A stretch of DNA of 64,000 bases from Bacteroidota bacterium (GCA_018268015.1 JAFDXJ010000041.1:1-64000); one strand, 5' to 3'. Positions 36,691 to 46,165 are shown, counted from the stretch's first letter. The notes: generated by a model not told the origin, from the sequence alone. Numbers and translations are program-made.

Positions 36691-36721
36691 AAAAACCCTT
36701 CAGGAAATTTGAAGGGTTTTT
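36691..36721 (-). terminator. Terminator downstream of the DUF4783 gene
   Basis: An 11-bp perfect stem (AAAAACCCTTC at 36691-36701, GAAGGGTTTTT at 36711-36721) with a 9-base loop, ending in T runs on both strands. It lies 42 bases after the minus-strand DUF4783 stop. Confidence 0.85.
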
Positions 36722-36763
36722 TACATCTCTAGAAATATGAAATTGAAGGGATGATTGTTGAAT

Positions 36764-37144
36764 TTAATTGATCCGTACGGTAATGATCGTAAAGTCATCA
36801 CCGGATTTTTTCATCATAATGGTGATATTATAGTTTTTGTTTTTGCCCATCAGTTTCCCGGTCATATATTTTGTGCCGGAAAGCTCTCTTTCGGATGTTT
36901 TGTCAAAGCCCTTAATCCCTTCATCCGTGAAGAAACTTTTAATAGTAATCGTGGCCTGGTTCTTACCTACATTTTTGATTTCATCTCTTTCGGGTAATTT
37001 TAAATCTACAAAACCGTCAAAATAACTGGCAAATGCATCTGCATTACCCTGATTTAAAGATTTTGCAATCTCATTACCTTGTTGAGCATAACTACCCTGT
37101 GAAATCAAAAAAGCACAACTTAATATGAGAATTATTTTTTTCAT
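36764..37144 (-). CDS. Secreted DUF4783 family protein
   Basis: Small protein of 126 residues with a signal peptide (about 1-20, S-Y-A-Q). The mature part resembles DUF4783, an NTF2-like alpha+beta fold found in Bacteroidota, with N-Q-G-N-A-D-A-F-A, F-D-G-F-V-D-L-K-L-P and a final K-S-G-D-D-F-T-I-I-T. NTF2-like folds often bind small molecules, but no pocket residues can be assigned here. Function unknown. Divergent from gpmI; the 108 bases between them hold a TATCTTTG match at 37149-37156 that could serve gpmI. Confidence 0.8.
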   Translation of the reverse strand: MKKIILILSCAFLISQGSYAQQGNEIAKSLNQGNADAFASYFDGFVDLKLPERDEIKNVGKNQATITIKSFFTDEGIKGFDKTSERELSGTKYMTGKLMGKNKNYNITIMMKKSGDDFTIITVRIN

Positions 37145-37252
37145 AATTTATCTTTGTACAAATAGTTCTCTAAAAATATGCCAAATTAAATATATTTTAG
37201 TTTTAGAGTTGAAATAATGTCGGTATCAATCACAAAATAAAAGCTTTAACAA

Positions 37253-38779
37253 ATGAATAGTAAAAAAACCATGTTGATTATTATGGATGGCTGGGGATTA
37301 GGTAAAATCAAAAGTGCTGATGCCATTCAACATGCAAAGACGCCTTTTGTGAGTGCATTATATCACAAATACCCGCATACTACATTAGTTACCTGTGGTG
37401 AAGCCGTAGGATTGCCGGATGGGCAAATGGGCAATAGTGAGGTAGGCCATTTAAATCTTGGCGCCGGTAGAATTGTTTACCAGGAATTGCAAAGAATCAA
37501 TGTGGCCATAAGGGATGGTTCTTTTGCCCAAAACAAAGAATTACTTGCCTCTATTCAATATGCTAAAGATGAAAATAAACCATTGCATTTGATTGGACTT
37601 GTAAGCGATGGCGGAGTGCATGCACATATCCGTCACCTTGAAGCGATCTGTGATATTTGCAAAGAGAAAGGATTGACAAAAGTATTTATTCATGCTTTCA
37701 CAGATGGCCGTGATACAGATCCAAAAAGCGGCATCCATTTTATAGAAGAATTACAAAATCATTTAAAAAAATCTGTTGGCGTGATTGCTACGATTACGGG
37801 GCGATATTATGCCATGGACCGGGATAAAAGATGGGAACGAATAAAAGTGGCTTATGATGCATTGGTGAATGGAGAAGGACTGCCCGTAAAGGATTTATTA
37901 AAGGCAATGCAGGATTCTTATGATCAGGGAGTGACAGACGAATTTATAAAGCCTATCATCAATTCAAATCTTCAAAACGGGGAAGGCTGTATCAAAAATG
38001 GTGATGCGGTTATTTGTTTTAATTTCCGGACAGACCGATGCAGAGAAATCACTCAGGTGCTTACACAGATAGATATACATGAATATAATTTGCACAAGCT
38101 GCAATTGCATTATACAACTATGACCGAGTATGATAAGACCTATGAAAACATTCATGTCATTTTCGAAAACGACAATCTGACCAACACATTGGGTGAAGTA
38201 TTAGAACAACAAAACAAAACACAAATACGGATTGCAGAAACAGAAAAATATCCGCATGTAAGTTTCTTTTTTAGCGGTGGAAGAGAAACTCCCTTTAACG
38301 GAGAAAAGAGAATCATGGTGCCATCTCCGAAAGTAGCCACGTATGACCTCCAGCCGGAAATGAGCGCTCAGGAAGTGACTCAAAAATTATTGCCGGAAAT
38401 TGAAAACGGGAAAACGGATTTTATTTGCCTGAACTTTGCAAATGCTGATATGGTAGGCCATACAGGTGTTTGGAATGCTGTCATAAAAGCTGTGGAGACC
38501 GTAGATGGTTGCGTGGAGCAGGTAGTGGAAGCAGCTTTGAAGCAGGATTATATGATATTTCTGACGGCAGATCATGGCAATGCGGACCTTTTGATCAATG
38601 AAGACGGGTCTCCGAATACTGCACATACATTAAACCTCGTGCCTTTATTTGTAATAGATCAGCATTGGCATGGAAAATTAAAGCCAGGTAAACTGGGTGA
38701 TATAGCTCCAACAATTTTGCATGCCATGCATTTACCTATTCCAAAAGAAATGAAAGGAAATATATTAATAGAAGAATAG
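37253..38779 (+). CDS. gpmI: Phosphoglycerate mutase, 2,3-bisphosphoglycerate-independent
   Basis: Mn-dependent glycolytic mutase of 508 residues converting 3- to 2-phosphoglycerate. The alkaline phosphatase-like fold shows I-M-D-G-W-G at the first metal Asp, the phosphorylated Ser in M-G-N-S-E-V-G-H, the insert domain with D-G-R-D-T-D-P and Y-Y-A-M-D-R-D, and the late metal motifs N-A-D-M-V-G-H-T-G and T-A-D-H-G-N-A. All key residues look intact. A TATCTTTG element at 37149-37156 would give a leader of about 90 bases. A 318-base gap with no gene follows. Confidence 0.96.
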   Translation: MNSKKTMLIIMDGWGLGKIKSADAIQHAKTPFVSALYHKYPHTTLVTCGEAVGLPDGQMGNSEVGHLNLGAGRIVYQELQRINVAIRDGSFAQNKELLASIQYAKDENKPLHLIGLVSDGGVHAHIRHLEAICDICKEKGLTKVFIHAFTDGRDTDPKSGIHFIEELQNHLKKSVGVIATITGRYYAMDRDKRWERIKVAYDALVNGEGLPVKDLLKAMQDSYDQGVTDEFIKPIINSNLQNGEGCIKNGDAVICFNFRTDRCREITQVLTQIDIHEYNLHKLQLHYTTMTEYDKTYENIHVIFENDNLTNTLGEVLEQQNKTQIRIAETEKYPHVSFFFSGGRETPFNGEKRIMVPSPKVATYDLQPEMSAQEVTQKLLPEIENGKTDFICLNFANADMVGHTGVWNAVIKAVETVDGCVEQVVEAALKQDYMIFLTADHGNADLLINEDGSPNTAHTLNLVPLFVIDQHWHGKLKPGKLGDIAPTILHAMHLPIPKEMKGNILIEE

Positions 38780-39097
38780 CCGGATTAATTTTTGACTTCC
38801 CACACATTTCGAAATTTCTAATTAGCTGATTTCAGAAAATGTTTAACTATATCTGGCCCCGGTGAGTGTTCATTTTATTTTTTTGAAAGTAATTTGAAAC
38901 CGGCAATTGAACAGCCAGAAATTTATCAGCATATATCTCTTAATAAGTCATCATTGCATAAGAATTTATTGAACAAATACTCAATGCATGATTATCACAT
39001 ATAATTAATAGACTGAACTATTTTTTTGAAAAATAGGCAAACAAAAACCATGTGCCTCATTTATCCGTACATGATTGAAACAATAAAAATTTCAATT
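38780..39097 (+). other. 318-base intergenic region, nothing recognised
   Basis: AT-rich spacer between gpmI and the fasciclin gene. I see no open frame with a ribosome site, no convincing hairpin-plus-T terminator and no exact TAnnTTTG element. A CTATTTTTTTG stretch near 39018 is one base too long in its spacing. Confidence 0.4.
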
Positions 39098-39646
39098 ATG
39101 AAAACATTAAAAATGATGGGAATAGCCATTTTTTCTTTATTCCTTGTCAACAACAGTATGGCGCAAAACAAGATGGTAGGCGGCGCCGAAATGTATCCTA
39201 CAAAAAATATTGTAGAAAATGCCATGAATTCAAAAGACCATACAACACTCGTAGCGGCTGTAAAAGCAGCAGGGCTGGTAGAGACGCTGGAAAGCGCAGG
39301 GCCATTTACGGTTTTTGCTCCTACAAATGAGGCATTCAAAGCATTGCCGGCAGGAACAGTAGATGCTTTATTAAAACCTGAAAATAAAGCGAAGCTTACT
39401 TCTGTTTTAACTTATCATGTAGTGCCGGGAAAATTGAGTACAATGGATTTAATGAAAATGGTAAAAGATCATATGGGTAAAGCCATGCTGAAAACTGTTC
39501 AGGGCGAAAATTTGTATGTTGGGATGAAAGGGAAAAACCTCGTCATTTGGGATGAAAACGGCGGTATGGCCATGATTACTATTGCAGATGTAAATCAAAG
39601 TAATGGCGTAATTCATGTAATAGATAAAGTATTGATGCCAAAATAA
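39098..39646 (+). CDS. Secreted fasciclin (FAS1) domain protein
   Basis: From the ATG at 39098 the product has 182 residues with a signal peptide ending S-M-A-Q; the frame is open 24 codons further upstream but without secretory character. One FAS1 domain spans about 40-180. Its H1 motif is T-V-F-A-P-T-N-E-A-F, then L-T-Y-H-V-V-P-G-K and a final N-G-V-I-H-V-I-D-K-V. FAS1 proteins mediate adhesion or bind extracellular partners. A hairpin terminator follows at 39667. Confidence 0.92.
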   Translation: MKTLKMMGIAIFSLFLVNNSMAQNKMVGGAEMYPTKNIVENAMNSKDHTTLVAAVKAAGLVETLESAGPFTVFAPTNEAFKALPAGTVDALLKPENKAKLTSVLTYHVVPGKLSTMDLMKMVKDHMGKAMLKTVQGENLYVGMKGKNLVIWDENGGMAMITIADVNQSNGVIHVIDKVLMPK

Positions 39647-39666
39647 TTTTATTGATATTCCTTAAT

Positions 39667-39696
39667 AACAGGCTGCCTCATCAGGGGTGGCCTGTT
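39667..39696 (+). terminator. Terminator of the fasciclin gene
   Basis: AACAGGC at 39667-39673 pairs with GCCTGTT at 39690-39696, with further GCC/GGT pairing inside. The T tract after it is weak, so efficiency is uncertain. Confidence 0.6.
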
Positions 39697-39888
39697 GTAT
39701 TATTAACCAATGAAATGAAGATTTCAAAAAAATGAAAATCATTTTTTTGATAAAAGTTTTATATTTAAAGCAGTATTATCAACAATTAGGAAAGTATAAA
39801 AATCTTAACTTCAAAATTTTTAAACTTTATACATCATCTATTTTATGCATATAGATCAATTAAATGAAAAAACCATTATGCTCAATTT

Positions 39889-41424
39889 ATGAAAATACTC
39901 CGTGTTGTATCACTGGCAATTTTTCTACTATTGAATTTGAGCGTAGTTGCTCAACAACGCCCCAATATTGTTATCATCATTTCAGATGACCATGCCTATC
40001 AGGCTATCAGCGCTTACGGAAATAAGCAGGTAAAAACTCCCGGTATTGACCGCATTGCAAAAGAGGGTGCGATTTTTAAAAAAGCCTATGTTACCAATTC
40101 TATTTGCGGGCCAAGCCGGGCCGTCATTTTAACCGGAAAATATTCTAATAAAAACGGATTTAAAGACAATGAAAATTCCAGCTTTGACGGCTCTCAAAAT
40201 AGTTTTATTAAAGAGCTGACCAAAAGCGGCTATCAAACAGCATGGATTGGTAAATGGCATTTAGAAACACAACCTCAGGGTTTTAGCTTTTGGCAAATTT
40301 TACCCGGACAGGGAAGCTATTACAATCCTGATTTTTTAATGATGGATGGCAGCAAAAAAAGAATAGATGGATATGTGGCCAATGTAGTGGAAGATGTAGC
40401 AGAAAACTGGATGAATAATAGAGATACTTCAAAACCATTTTGCCTGGTAATCGGTCATAAAAACACCCATCGCACCTGGATGCCCGATATCCCGGACTTA
40501 GGGTTGTATGATAAAATACATTTTCCATTGCCTCATAATTTTTTTGATGATTATGCCGGGCGAAAAGCCGCAGCAGTGCAGGATATGACTATTTCCAAAA
40601 CCATGATAATGGGTTACGATTTAAAAATGTATGATAGCAAAGACGCCGAAGACAGAGAAGGAAATATTAAAAGAATGAATGCTACACAACGAACAGCCTT
40701 TGATGCCTATTACAAGCCTATTTATAACAATTTTATTTCGCAACACTTAACCGGCAATGCATTGACAGAATGGAAATATCAGCGATACATGAAAGATTAT
40801 TTTGCAACGGCTGCTTCATTGGATCGAAATATCGGGCGAACCTTGCAATACCTCGATGAACATCATCTGACGCAAAACACATTAGTAATTTATTTATCAG
40901 ACCAGGGATTTTATTTGGGCGAACATGGTTGGTTTGATAAGCGTTGGATGTATGAAGAATCTTTCAGAACCCCAATGGTTATGCGGTATCCAGGTGTGAT
41001 AAAGCCCGGTACGGTTAATAATAACATGGTGCTTAATCTTGATATTGCCCCAACTGTTTTAGAAGCTGCTGGTGTAAAAATACCGTCAGACATGCAAGGC
41101 GAATCTTTTCTGCCATTGGTAAAGCATAACAATAGCAAAGGCCGGGATGCTATTTATTATCATTATTATGAAAATGGAGAACATTCCGTATCGCCACATT
41201 TTGGTATCAGTACCGGCCGTTACAAACTGATTCGTTTTTATAAAAGAGTTGACAGTTGGGAATTGTATGATTTAAAAAAAGATCCCAATGAAATGAAAAA
41301 TGTGTATGGAAAAAAAGGCTATGAAAAAATAACGGCTGAATTAATGCTAAGTTTGAAGGATTTGATAAAGAAGTATGAAGATGAAGATGCTGCAAAAATT
41401 TTGGAGCAGTCGATAACAAAATAG
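39889..41424 (+). CDS. Secreted sulfatase (S1 type, possible GlcNAc-6-O-sulfatase)
   Basis: Arylsulfatase-superfamily enzyme of 511 residues with a signal peptide (about 1-21). The formylglycine site is C73 in S-I-C-G-P-S-R; calcium ligands D33-D34 lie in I-S-D-D-H-A. Later come G-K-W-H-L-E, G-H-K-N-T-H-R-T-W, and S-D-Q-G-F-Y-L-G-E-H-G. The C-terminal Y-Y-H-Y-Y-E, G-R-Y-K-L-I-R-F-Y and W-E-L-Y-D-L-K-K-D-P blocks remind me of the S1 group acting on N-acetylglucosamine-6-sulfate; that subfamily call is tentative. The next gene encodes an FGE that could mature it. It probably starts the glycan-degrading island. Confidence 0.92.
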   Translation: MKILRVVSLAIFLLLNLSVVAQQRPNIVIIISDDHAYQAISAYGNKQVKTPGIDRIAKEGAIFKKAYVTNSICGPSRAVILTGKYSNKNGFKDNENSSFDGSQNSFIKELTKSGYQTAWIGKWHLETQPQGFSFWQILPGQGSYYNPDFLMMDGSKKRIDGYVANVVEDVAENWMNNRDTSKPFCLVIGHKNTHRTWMPDIPDLGLYDKIHFPLPHNFFDDYAGRKAAAVQDMTISKTMIMGYDLKMYDSKDAEDREGNIKRMNATQRTAFDAYYKPIYNNFISQHLTGNALTEWKYQRYMKDYFATAASLDRNIGRTLQYLDEHHLTQNTLVIYLSDQGFYLGEHGWFDKRWMYEESFRTPMVMRYPGVIKPGTVNNNMVLNLDIAPTVLEAAGVKIPSDMQGESFLPLVKHNNSKGRDAIYYHYYENGEHSVSPHFGISTGRYKLIRFYKRVDSWELYDLKKDPNEMKNVYGKKGYEKITAELMLSLKDLIKKYEDEDAAKILEQSITK

Positions 41425-41511
41425 AAATTGAAAACTGTACCCTATATTTTACAAGTTATTTTAATTGCAATTCAATCCCAGCAGATAAAGAAATAAGCGA
41501 ATATTTTGAAA

Positions 41512-42621
41512 ATGAGCTACCGGGAAAAGTATATTGTCGGAATTTTGATTTTTTTTTCTATCACAACTTCATGCACTTACAATAAGGGCAAATCTTTGTC
41601 TGTAAAAAATGATTCCATGATCTCCTGCATGAAAGTGCCTTCACGATTTACCGTTAGTAATAACGATAGCATACCATTAAGCAGAGATACTTCTGCAAAG
41701 GGAATGAAATTAATACCGGGTGGCACTTTTAATATGGGTGGCGATAATGATCAGGCATCTTCAGATGAATATCCAAAACATGAAGTATCGGTTCATTCAT
41801 TTTGGATGGATGAAACAGAAGTAACTAATGCAGCGTTTAAAAAATTTGTTGATGCTACAGGTTATATTACCACTGCCGAAAGAAAACCCGATTGGGAAGA
41901 ATTAAAAAAGACATTACCGCCCGGTACGCCAAAGCCGCCTGACAGCGTGATGGTACCGGCTTCATTGGTTTTTAAACAAACCGCAGGCGCTGTTGATTTA
42001 AATGATTATACCCAATGGTGGGCTTGGGTTGCAGGGGCAGATTGGAAACATCCGGAAGGCCCCAACAGTTCTATTGTTGGAAAAGAAAACTATCCCGTAG
42101 TGCAGGTAAGCTGGTACGATGCAGAGGCTTATTGTAAATGGGCCGGTAAGCGTTTGCCAACAGAAGCAGAATGGGAGTTTGCAGCAAGAGGTGGTTTGCA
42201 AAATAAAATTTATCCCTGGGGCAATGAATCTATCAATGCCGGCAAACCCAAAGCCAATACTTGGGAGGGAAAATTTCCTTATTATAATGATAAAAAAGAT
42301 GGCTACCTTACTTCAGCTCCGGTAAAATCTTATACAGCCAATGGATATGGCTTGTATGATATGGCTGGCAATGTGTGGGAATGGTGTAGCGACTGGTATA
42401 ACAATTCTTATTACAAAAGCAGCCCGTCTAAAAATCCGCAGGGCCCGGATAAGAGTTTTGATCCAGATGATCCTTATACTCCAAAAAAAGTATTGCGTGG
42501 CGGAAGTTTTTTATGCAACGATAGCTATTGCAGTGGCTATCGTACGGCAAGACGTATGAAAAGCAGTCCTGATACAGGTTTGGAGCATACTGGTTTTAGG
42601 TGTGTGAAAGATGCAAATTGA
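41512..42621 (+). CDS. Formylglycine-generating enzyme (SUMF1 family) lipoprotein
   Basis: The 369-residue protein (ATG at 41512; a TTG two codons upstream is unlikely) has a lipoprotein-like N-terminus with a Cys at 21 and an FGE domain (about 65-369). The paired active cysteines are present at C335 and C340 in G-G-S-F-L-C-N-D-S-Y-C-S-G-Y-R, matching the human FGE C336/C341 spacing. Further motifs are D-E-T-E-V-T-N, R-L-P-T-E-A-E-W-E, G-N-V-W-E-W-C-S-D-W and G-F-R-C-V. By family it oxidises the sulfatase Cys to formylglycine using O2 and copper. Its place right after a Cys-type sulfatase implies dedicated maturation, and implies aerobic life. Confidence 0.92.
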   Translation: MSYREKYIVGILIFFSITTSCTYNKGKSLSVKNDSMISCMKVPSRFTVSNNDSIPLSRDTSAKGMKLIPGGTFNMGGDNDQASSDEYPKHEVSVHSFWMDETEVTNAAFKKFVDATGYITTAERKPDWEELKKTLPPGTPKPPDSVMVPASLVFKQTAGAVDLNDYTQWWAWVAGADWKHPEGPNSSIVGKENYPVVQVSWYDAEAYCKWAGKRLPTEAEWEFAARGGLQNKIYPWGNESINAGKPKANTWEGKFPYYNDKKDGYLTSAPVKSYTANGYGLYDMAGNVWEWCSDWYNNSYYKSSPSKNPQGPDKSFDPDDPYTPKKVLRGGSFLCNDSYCSGYRTARRMKSSPDTGLEHTGFRCVKDAN

Positions 42622-42858
42622 AAAATAGAGCCAATCATATTTTAGAATAATATGAGAAACGATTAGTTGATAATATAAAAAATGAACAGCCGGACAGGGG
42701 AGGCTTCCATACTGCTTTTCAGGTTAGAGGAAATTAAATATGAGATGTAATATTCATAAAGGGATAAAATGGAAGCCTACTTTTTATGAAATAGCCAAAT
42801 TTTATGGCAATATTTTCTTACGCTTTTATAGTAACTTCAAACATCAAAAATGTAAAAG
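42622..42858 (+). other. Intergenic region with a 10-bp inverted repeat
   Basis: A 237-base spacer between the sulfatase/FGE pair and the fucose genes. AGGCTTCCAT (42701-42710) and ATGGAAGCCT (42769-42778) form a perfect inverted repeat 58 bases apart, followed by A-C and five T. It could be a long-loop terminator of the FGE unit, a regulatory RNA structure or a remnant. No coding frame above 22 codons is seen. Confidence 0.5.
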
Positions 42859-43185
42859 ATGCGCTACTGTTTTGCTCTCGATTTAAAAAATGATGCGGGT
42901 CTCATTGCGGAGTATGAAGCCCATCACCGGGCGGTTTGGCCAGAAATATTGGCAAGCATTCAATCAGCAGGTATTGATGCGCTTGAAATATACAGGGTGC
43001 AAAACAGGTTGTTTATGATGATGGAGACCAATGATTCTTTTTCTTTTGAAAAAAAGAATGAAGCTGACCAGGCCAATGTAAAAGTGCAGGAATGGGAAAC
43101 ACTTATGTGGAAGTATCAACAGGCGCTACCGGGCGCAGCTCCAGGGCAAAAATGGATGTTGATGAATAAAATATTTCAATTATAA
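42859..43185 (+). CDS. L-fucose/L-rhamnose mutarotase (RhaM family)
   Basis: Small dimeric sugar mutarotase of 108 residues. Opening R-Y-C-F-A-L-D-L, the E-A-H-H-R-A-V-W-P-E motif with its catalytic His, and the I-Y-R-V-Q-N-R-L-F-M-M block match the RhaM/YiiL family. It catalyses alpha/beta anomer exchange of a 6-deoxy sugar. The downstream genes define an L-fucose route, so L-fucose is the likely substrate rather than L-rhamnose. It is the first gene of the run 42859-46930, and lies 12 bases before fucP. Confidence 0.88.
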   Translation: MRYCFALDLKNDAGLIAEYEAHHRAVWPEILASIQSAGIDALEIYRVQNRLFMMMETNDSFSFEKKNEADQANVKVQEWETLMWKYQQALPGAAPGQKWMLMNKIFQL

Positions 43186-43197
43186 TTTAAAGTGTAC

Positions 43198-44451
43198 ATG
43201 AAAAGTATCACCACCAAATCATTTTTGTTTCCATTTATTTTAGTAACCAGTTTGTTTTTTTTCTGGGGCTTTGTACACAATCTTGATCCTATACTCATTC
43301 CTCATTTACGCAAAGCTTTTCAGTTAACGGATTTAGAATCTTCCCTGGTAGATTCATCCGTGTTTATTGCCTATTTTGCCATGGCATTGCCAGCAGGTTT
43401 TATCATGAGAAAATATGGCTACAAATCCGGCATACTCATCGGCTTGCTTTTATTTGGTATTGGGTCTATTTTATTTGTACCTGCCGCCAATACGTTGCAG
43501 TATATTTTCTTTTTAGGCGCTTTGTTCATTATTGCCTGTGGGTTAACTTTTTTGGAAACGGCCGCCAATCCGTATGTTACAATCTTAGGCCCGGCAGCAA
43601 CAGCCACGCAGCGGCTTAACTTTTCCCAATCATTTAATGGACTGGCAGCATTTGTAGCGCCAACATTTATTGGCCCGCTCATCTTGTCGGGTAATGAATT
43701 ATCAAAAGAAAAAATTGCATCCATGTCCGCAACAGAGTTGCATGCATTTATTTCTCAGGAAGCAGCCAGTGTAAAAATGCCTTATCTCATTTTAGGAATA
43801 ATCATATTGCTGGTGGCCGTAATATTCTACTTTACGAAACTTCCGGATATTAAGCATGAAGAAGAAGACGAAACAGCAAGCGGAAGTTTTGCCGGCGCAT
43901 GGCAATCCATTCGTTTAAGATGGGGTATTGCAGCGCAATTTTTTTATGTGGGTGCGCAGGTATGTGTAGGTAGTTTTTTTATCAGGATGAGTACCAACGC
44001 TGGTGGTATTAGCGAAACCACGGCTACAACCTATCTTGGTATTTATGGTTTGGCTTTTATGCTGGGCAGGTTTGCAGGTACTTTTTTTATGCAATATATT
44101 TCGCCACGCAGGCTACTGGCTTGGTATGCAATGATAAATATTGCTCTTTGTGTGATGGCCATTTTTAGCAGTGGTATCATTGTAATCATAGCATTAATTG
44201 CCATATCTTTTTTTATGAGCATTATGTTTCCAACCATTTTTTCATTGGGTATTCAAGGATTGAATCATCATACTAAAATTGGCTCTTCACTCATCATCAT
44301 GTCCATAGTTGGGGGCGCTTTATTGCCTCCGGTATTGGGTAAAATTTCTGATGCTACACAAAACATACAATATGGATATGTAGTGCCTCTTATATGTTTT
44401 GTAGTGGTATTGTTATTTACTTTTAAAGTGATTCCACAAAAAATAAATTAG
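43198..44451 (+). CDS. fucP: L-fucose:proton symporter (FucP-like MFS permease)
   Basis: Twelve-helix major facilitator of 417 residues from the ATG at 43198 (a GTG two codons earlier is in frame). It shows the FucP group opening F-F-F-W-G-F-V-H-N-L-D, the short G-F-I-M-R-K-Y-G-Y loop, L-E-T-A-A-N-P-Y in helix 4, and N-F-S-Q-S-F-N-G-L-A in helix 5, the last two also shared by glucose/galactose relatives. The fucose enzymes on each side favour L-fucose as cargo, entering the cytoplasm with protons. It lies 12 bases after the mutarotase and 2 bases before the dehydratase, so one transcript is near certain. Confidence 0.9.
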   Translation: MKSITTKSFLFPFILVTSLFFFWGFVHNLDPILIPHLRKAFQLTDLESSLVDSSVFIAYFAMALPAGFIMRKYGYKSGILIGLLLFGIGSILFVPAANTLQYIFFLGALFIIACGLTFLETAANPYVTILGPAATATQRLNFSQSFNGLAAFVAPTFIGPLILSGNELSKEKIASMSATELHAFISQEAASVKMPYLILGIIILLVAVIFYFTKLPDIKHEEEDETASGSFAGAWQSIRLRWGIAAQFFYVGAQVCVGSFFIRMSTNAGGISETTATTYLGIYGLAFMLGRFAGTFFMQYISPRRLLAWYAMINIALCVMAIFSSGIIVIIALIAISFFMSIMFPTIFSLGIQGLNHHTKIGSSLIIMSIVGGALLPPVLGKISDATQNIQYGYVVPLICFVVVLLFTFKVIPQKIN

Positions 44452-44453
44452 CC

Positions 44454-46106
44454 ATGCCACAAAAAGTATTACGCATCAATGAAAAAGATAATGTACTGGT
44501 GGCTTTATCGAACCTTAAAAAAGGAGAAGCCATTCATTTTAATGACGAAATATTTTTACTTCAAAATGATATTGCTGCCAAACATAAATTTTCGATGAAA
44601 GATTTACAAGAGGCAGATGAAATTATTATGTACGGCGTGCTGGTTGGGAAAGCTACCCAGGCTATAAAAAAAGGAGAACTGATACATACACATAATATCA
44701 AGCATGCCAGCAATGAAAATTATCATAAACAAAAAGAACCCAATTGGACGGCACCTGATATCAGTAAATGGAAAAACAAAACCTTTAATGGCTACCTGCG
44801 AAGTGATGGCAGGGTAGGTACTGCCAATTACTGGCTATTTATACCAACCGTTTTTTGCGAAAACCGAAACCTGGATTATATAAAAGATGCCTTATTGCAC
44901 CAGTTAGGATATGCGCCATCACACAAATACAGAAAAGCTGTAAATAAATTAGTGCATGCCGTAAAAGATAAAAAGCAAATAGATGCAATCTCTCCTTCAG
45001 AATTATTGCAGCAGGAAGAAATATTAATTACTGATAGATTATTTCCGAATGTAGATGGTATTAAATTTTTAAATCATGAAGGGGGATGTGGTGGCACCAG
45101 GCAGGATAGTGAATTGCTGAGTAAACTACTGGCGGCTTATGCTGATCATCCAAACGTAGCAGGGGTAACCCTTTTAAGCCTTGGCTGCCAGCATCTTCAA
45201 GTAAAACTTTTGCAGGAAGATATTAAAAAACGAAACCCACATTTTGATAAACCATTATTTGTTTTTGAACAACAAAAGGCCGTTTCAGAAGAGTTGATGA
45301 TTGCTGAAGCAATTCAAAAAACTTTTGAAGGTTTAATAGAAGCAAATAAAATAGAAAGAACAGCTCAGCCCTTGAGCAAACTTTGTATTGGTGTAAAGTG
45401 TGGCGGCTCTGATGGCTTCTCCGGTATATCTGCTAACCCGGCAGTAGGCGTTTGTGCTGACCTGTTAGTGGCTTTAGGGGGCCAGGTATTGTTGGCTGAG
45501 TTTCCTGAGTTATATGGCGCTGAGCAGGAAATGGTTGATCGCTGTGTAACGTATGAAGCTGCTGAAAAATTTACAAAATTGATGAAAGAATACGATGCCC
45601 AGGCAAGAGCTGTTGGGAGCGGATTTTTTATGAACCCCTCTCCCGGCAATATCAAAGATGGATTAATTACGGATGCCATAAAATCTGCAGGGGCTTCCAA
45701 AAAAGGAGGCACATCTCCCATTGTAGAAGTGTTAGATTATACCGAACCTGCGCTGAAACCCGGGCTACACCTGGTTTGTACGCCGGGTAATGATGTGGAG
45801 GCTACTACCGGCAAAGCAGCAAGCGGCGCTACACTGATTCTTTTTACTACTGGCCTGGGAACGCCAACAGGCAATGTGGTTTGCCCAACCATTAAACTAT
45901 CAACCAATACACCTCTTGCCAATCGAATGAATGATATTATTGATATAGACTGTGGCGGAGTGATTACGGGTGAAAAAACTTTACAGCAAATGGGAGATGA
46001 AATATTGGCTTATTGTATAAAAGCCGCCAGTGGCGAAATAATACCAAAAGCTGTGCAACTTGGTCAGGATGATTTTATACCCTGGAAAAGAGGTGTATCA
46101 CTTTAA
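44454..46106 (+). CDS. UxaA-family dehydratase, probable L-fuconate dehydratase
   Basis: The 550-residue protein carries an N-terminal SAF domain (about 5-85, with D-N-V-L-V-A-L) and the altronate dehydratase/galactarate dehydratase catalytic part (about 100-545, with F-N-G-Y-L-R-S-D-G-R-V-G-T, H-E-G-G-C-G-G-T, G-V-K-C-G-G-S-D and C-T-P-G-N-D-V-E-A). By family these Fe-dependent enzymes dehydrate sugar acids such as altronate. Within this cluster L-fuconate to 2-keto-3-deoxy-L-fuconate is the missing step and no enolase-superfamily fuconate dehydratase is present, so I assign it by context. I recall a UxaA-type gene in the Campylobacter jejuni fucose locus too. Confidence 0.82.
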   Translation: MPQKVLRINEKDNVLVALSNLKKGEAIHFNDEIFLLQNDIAAKHKFSMKDLQEADEIIMYGVLVGKATQAIKKGELIHTHNIKHASNENYHKQKEPNWTAPDISKWKNKTFNGYLRSDGRVGTANYWLFIPTVFCENRNLDYIKDALLHQLGYAPSHKYRKAVNKLVHAVKDKKQIDAISPSELLQQEEILITDRLFPNVDGIKFLNHEGGCGGTRQDSELLSKLLAAYADHPNVAGVTLLSLGCQHLQVKLLQEDIKKRNPHFDKPLFVFEQQKAVSEELMIAEAIQKTFEGLIEANKIERTAQPLSKLCIGVKCGGSDGFSGISANPAVGVCADLLVALGGQVLLAEFPELYGAEQEMVDRCVTYEAAEKFTKLMKEYDAQARAVGSGFFMNPSPGNIKDGLITDAIKSAGASKKGGTSPIVEVLDYTEPALKPGLHLVCTPGNDVEATTGKAASGATLILFTTGLGTPTGNVVCPTIKLSTNTPLANRMNDIIDIDCGGVITGEKTLQQMGDEILAYCIKAASGEIIPKAVQLGQDDFIPWKRGVSL

Positions 46107-46165
46107 ATAAATTTTACTGAAAAAGAAAAGCATCATCATTACAAATTATAAATAACCATCAAGCA

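Noticed and set aside
42681..42749. A 22-codon frame in the gap before the mutarotase, possible leader peptide
   Set aside because: No run of regulatory codons and no paired hairpins of an attenuator beyond the single long inverted repeat.
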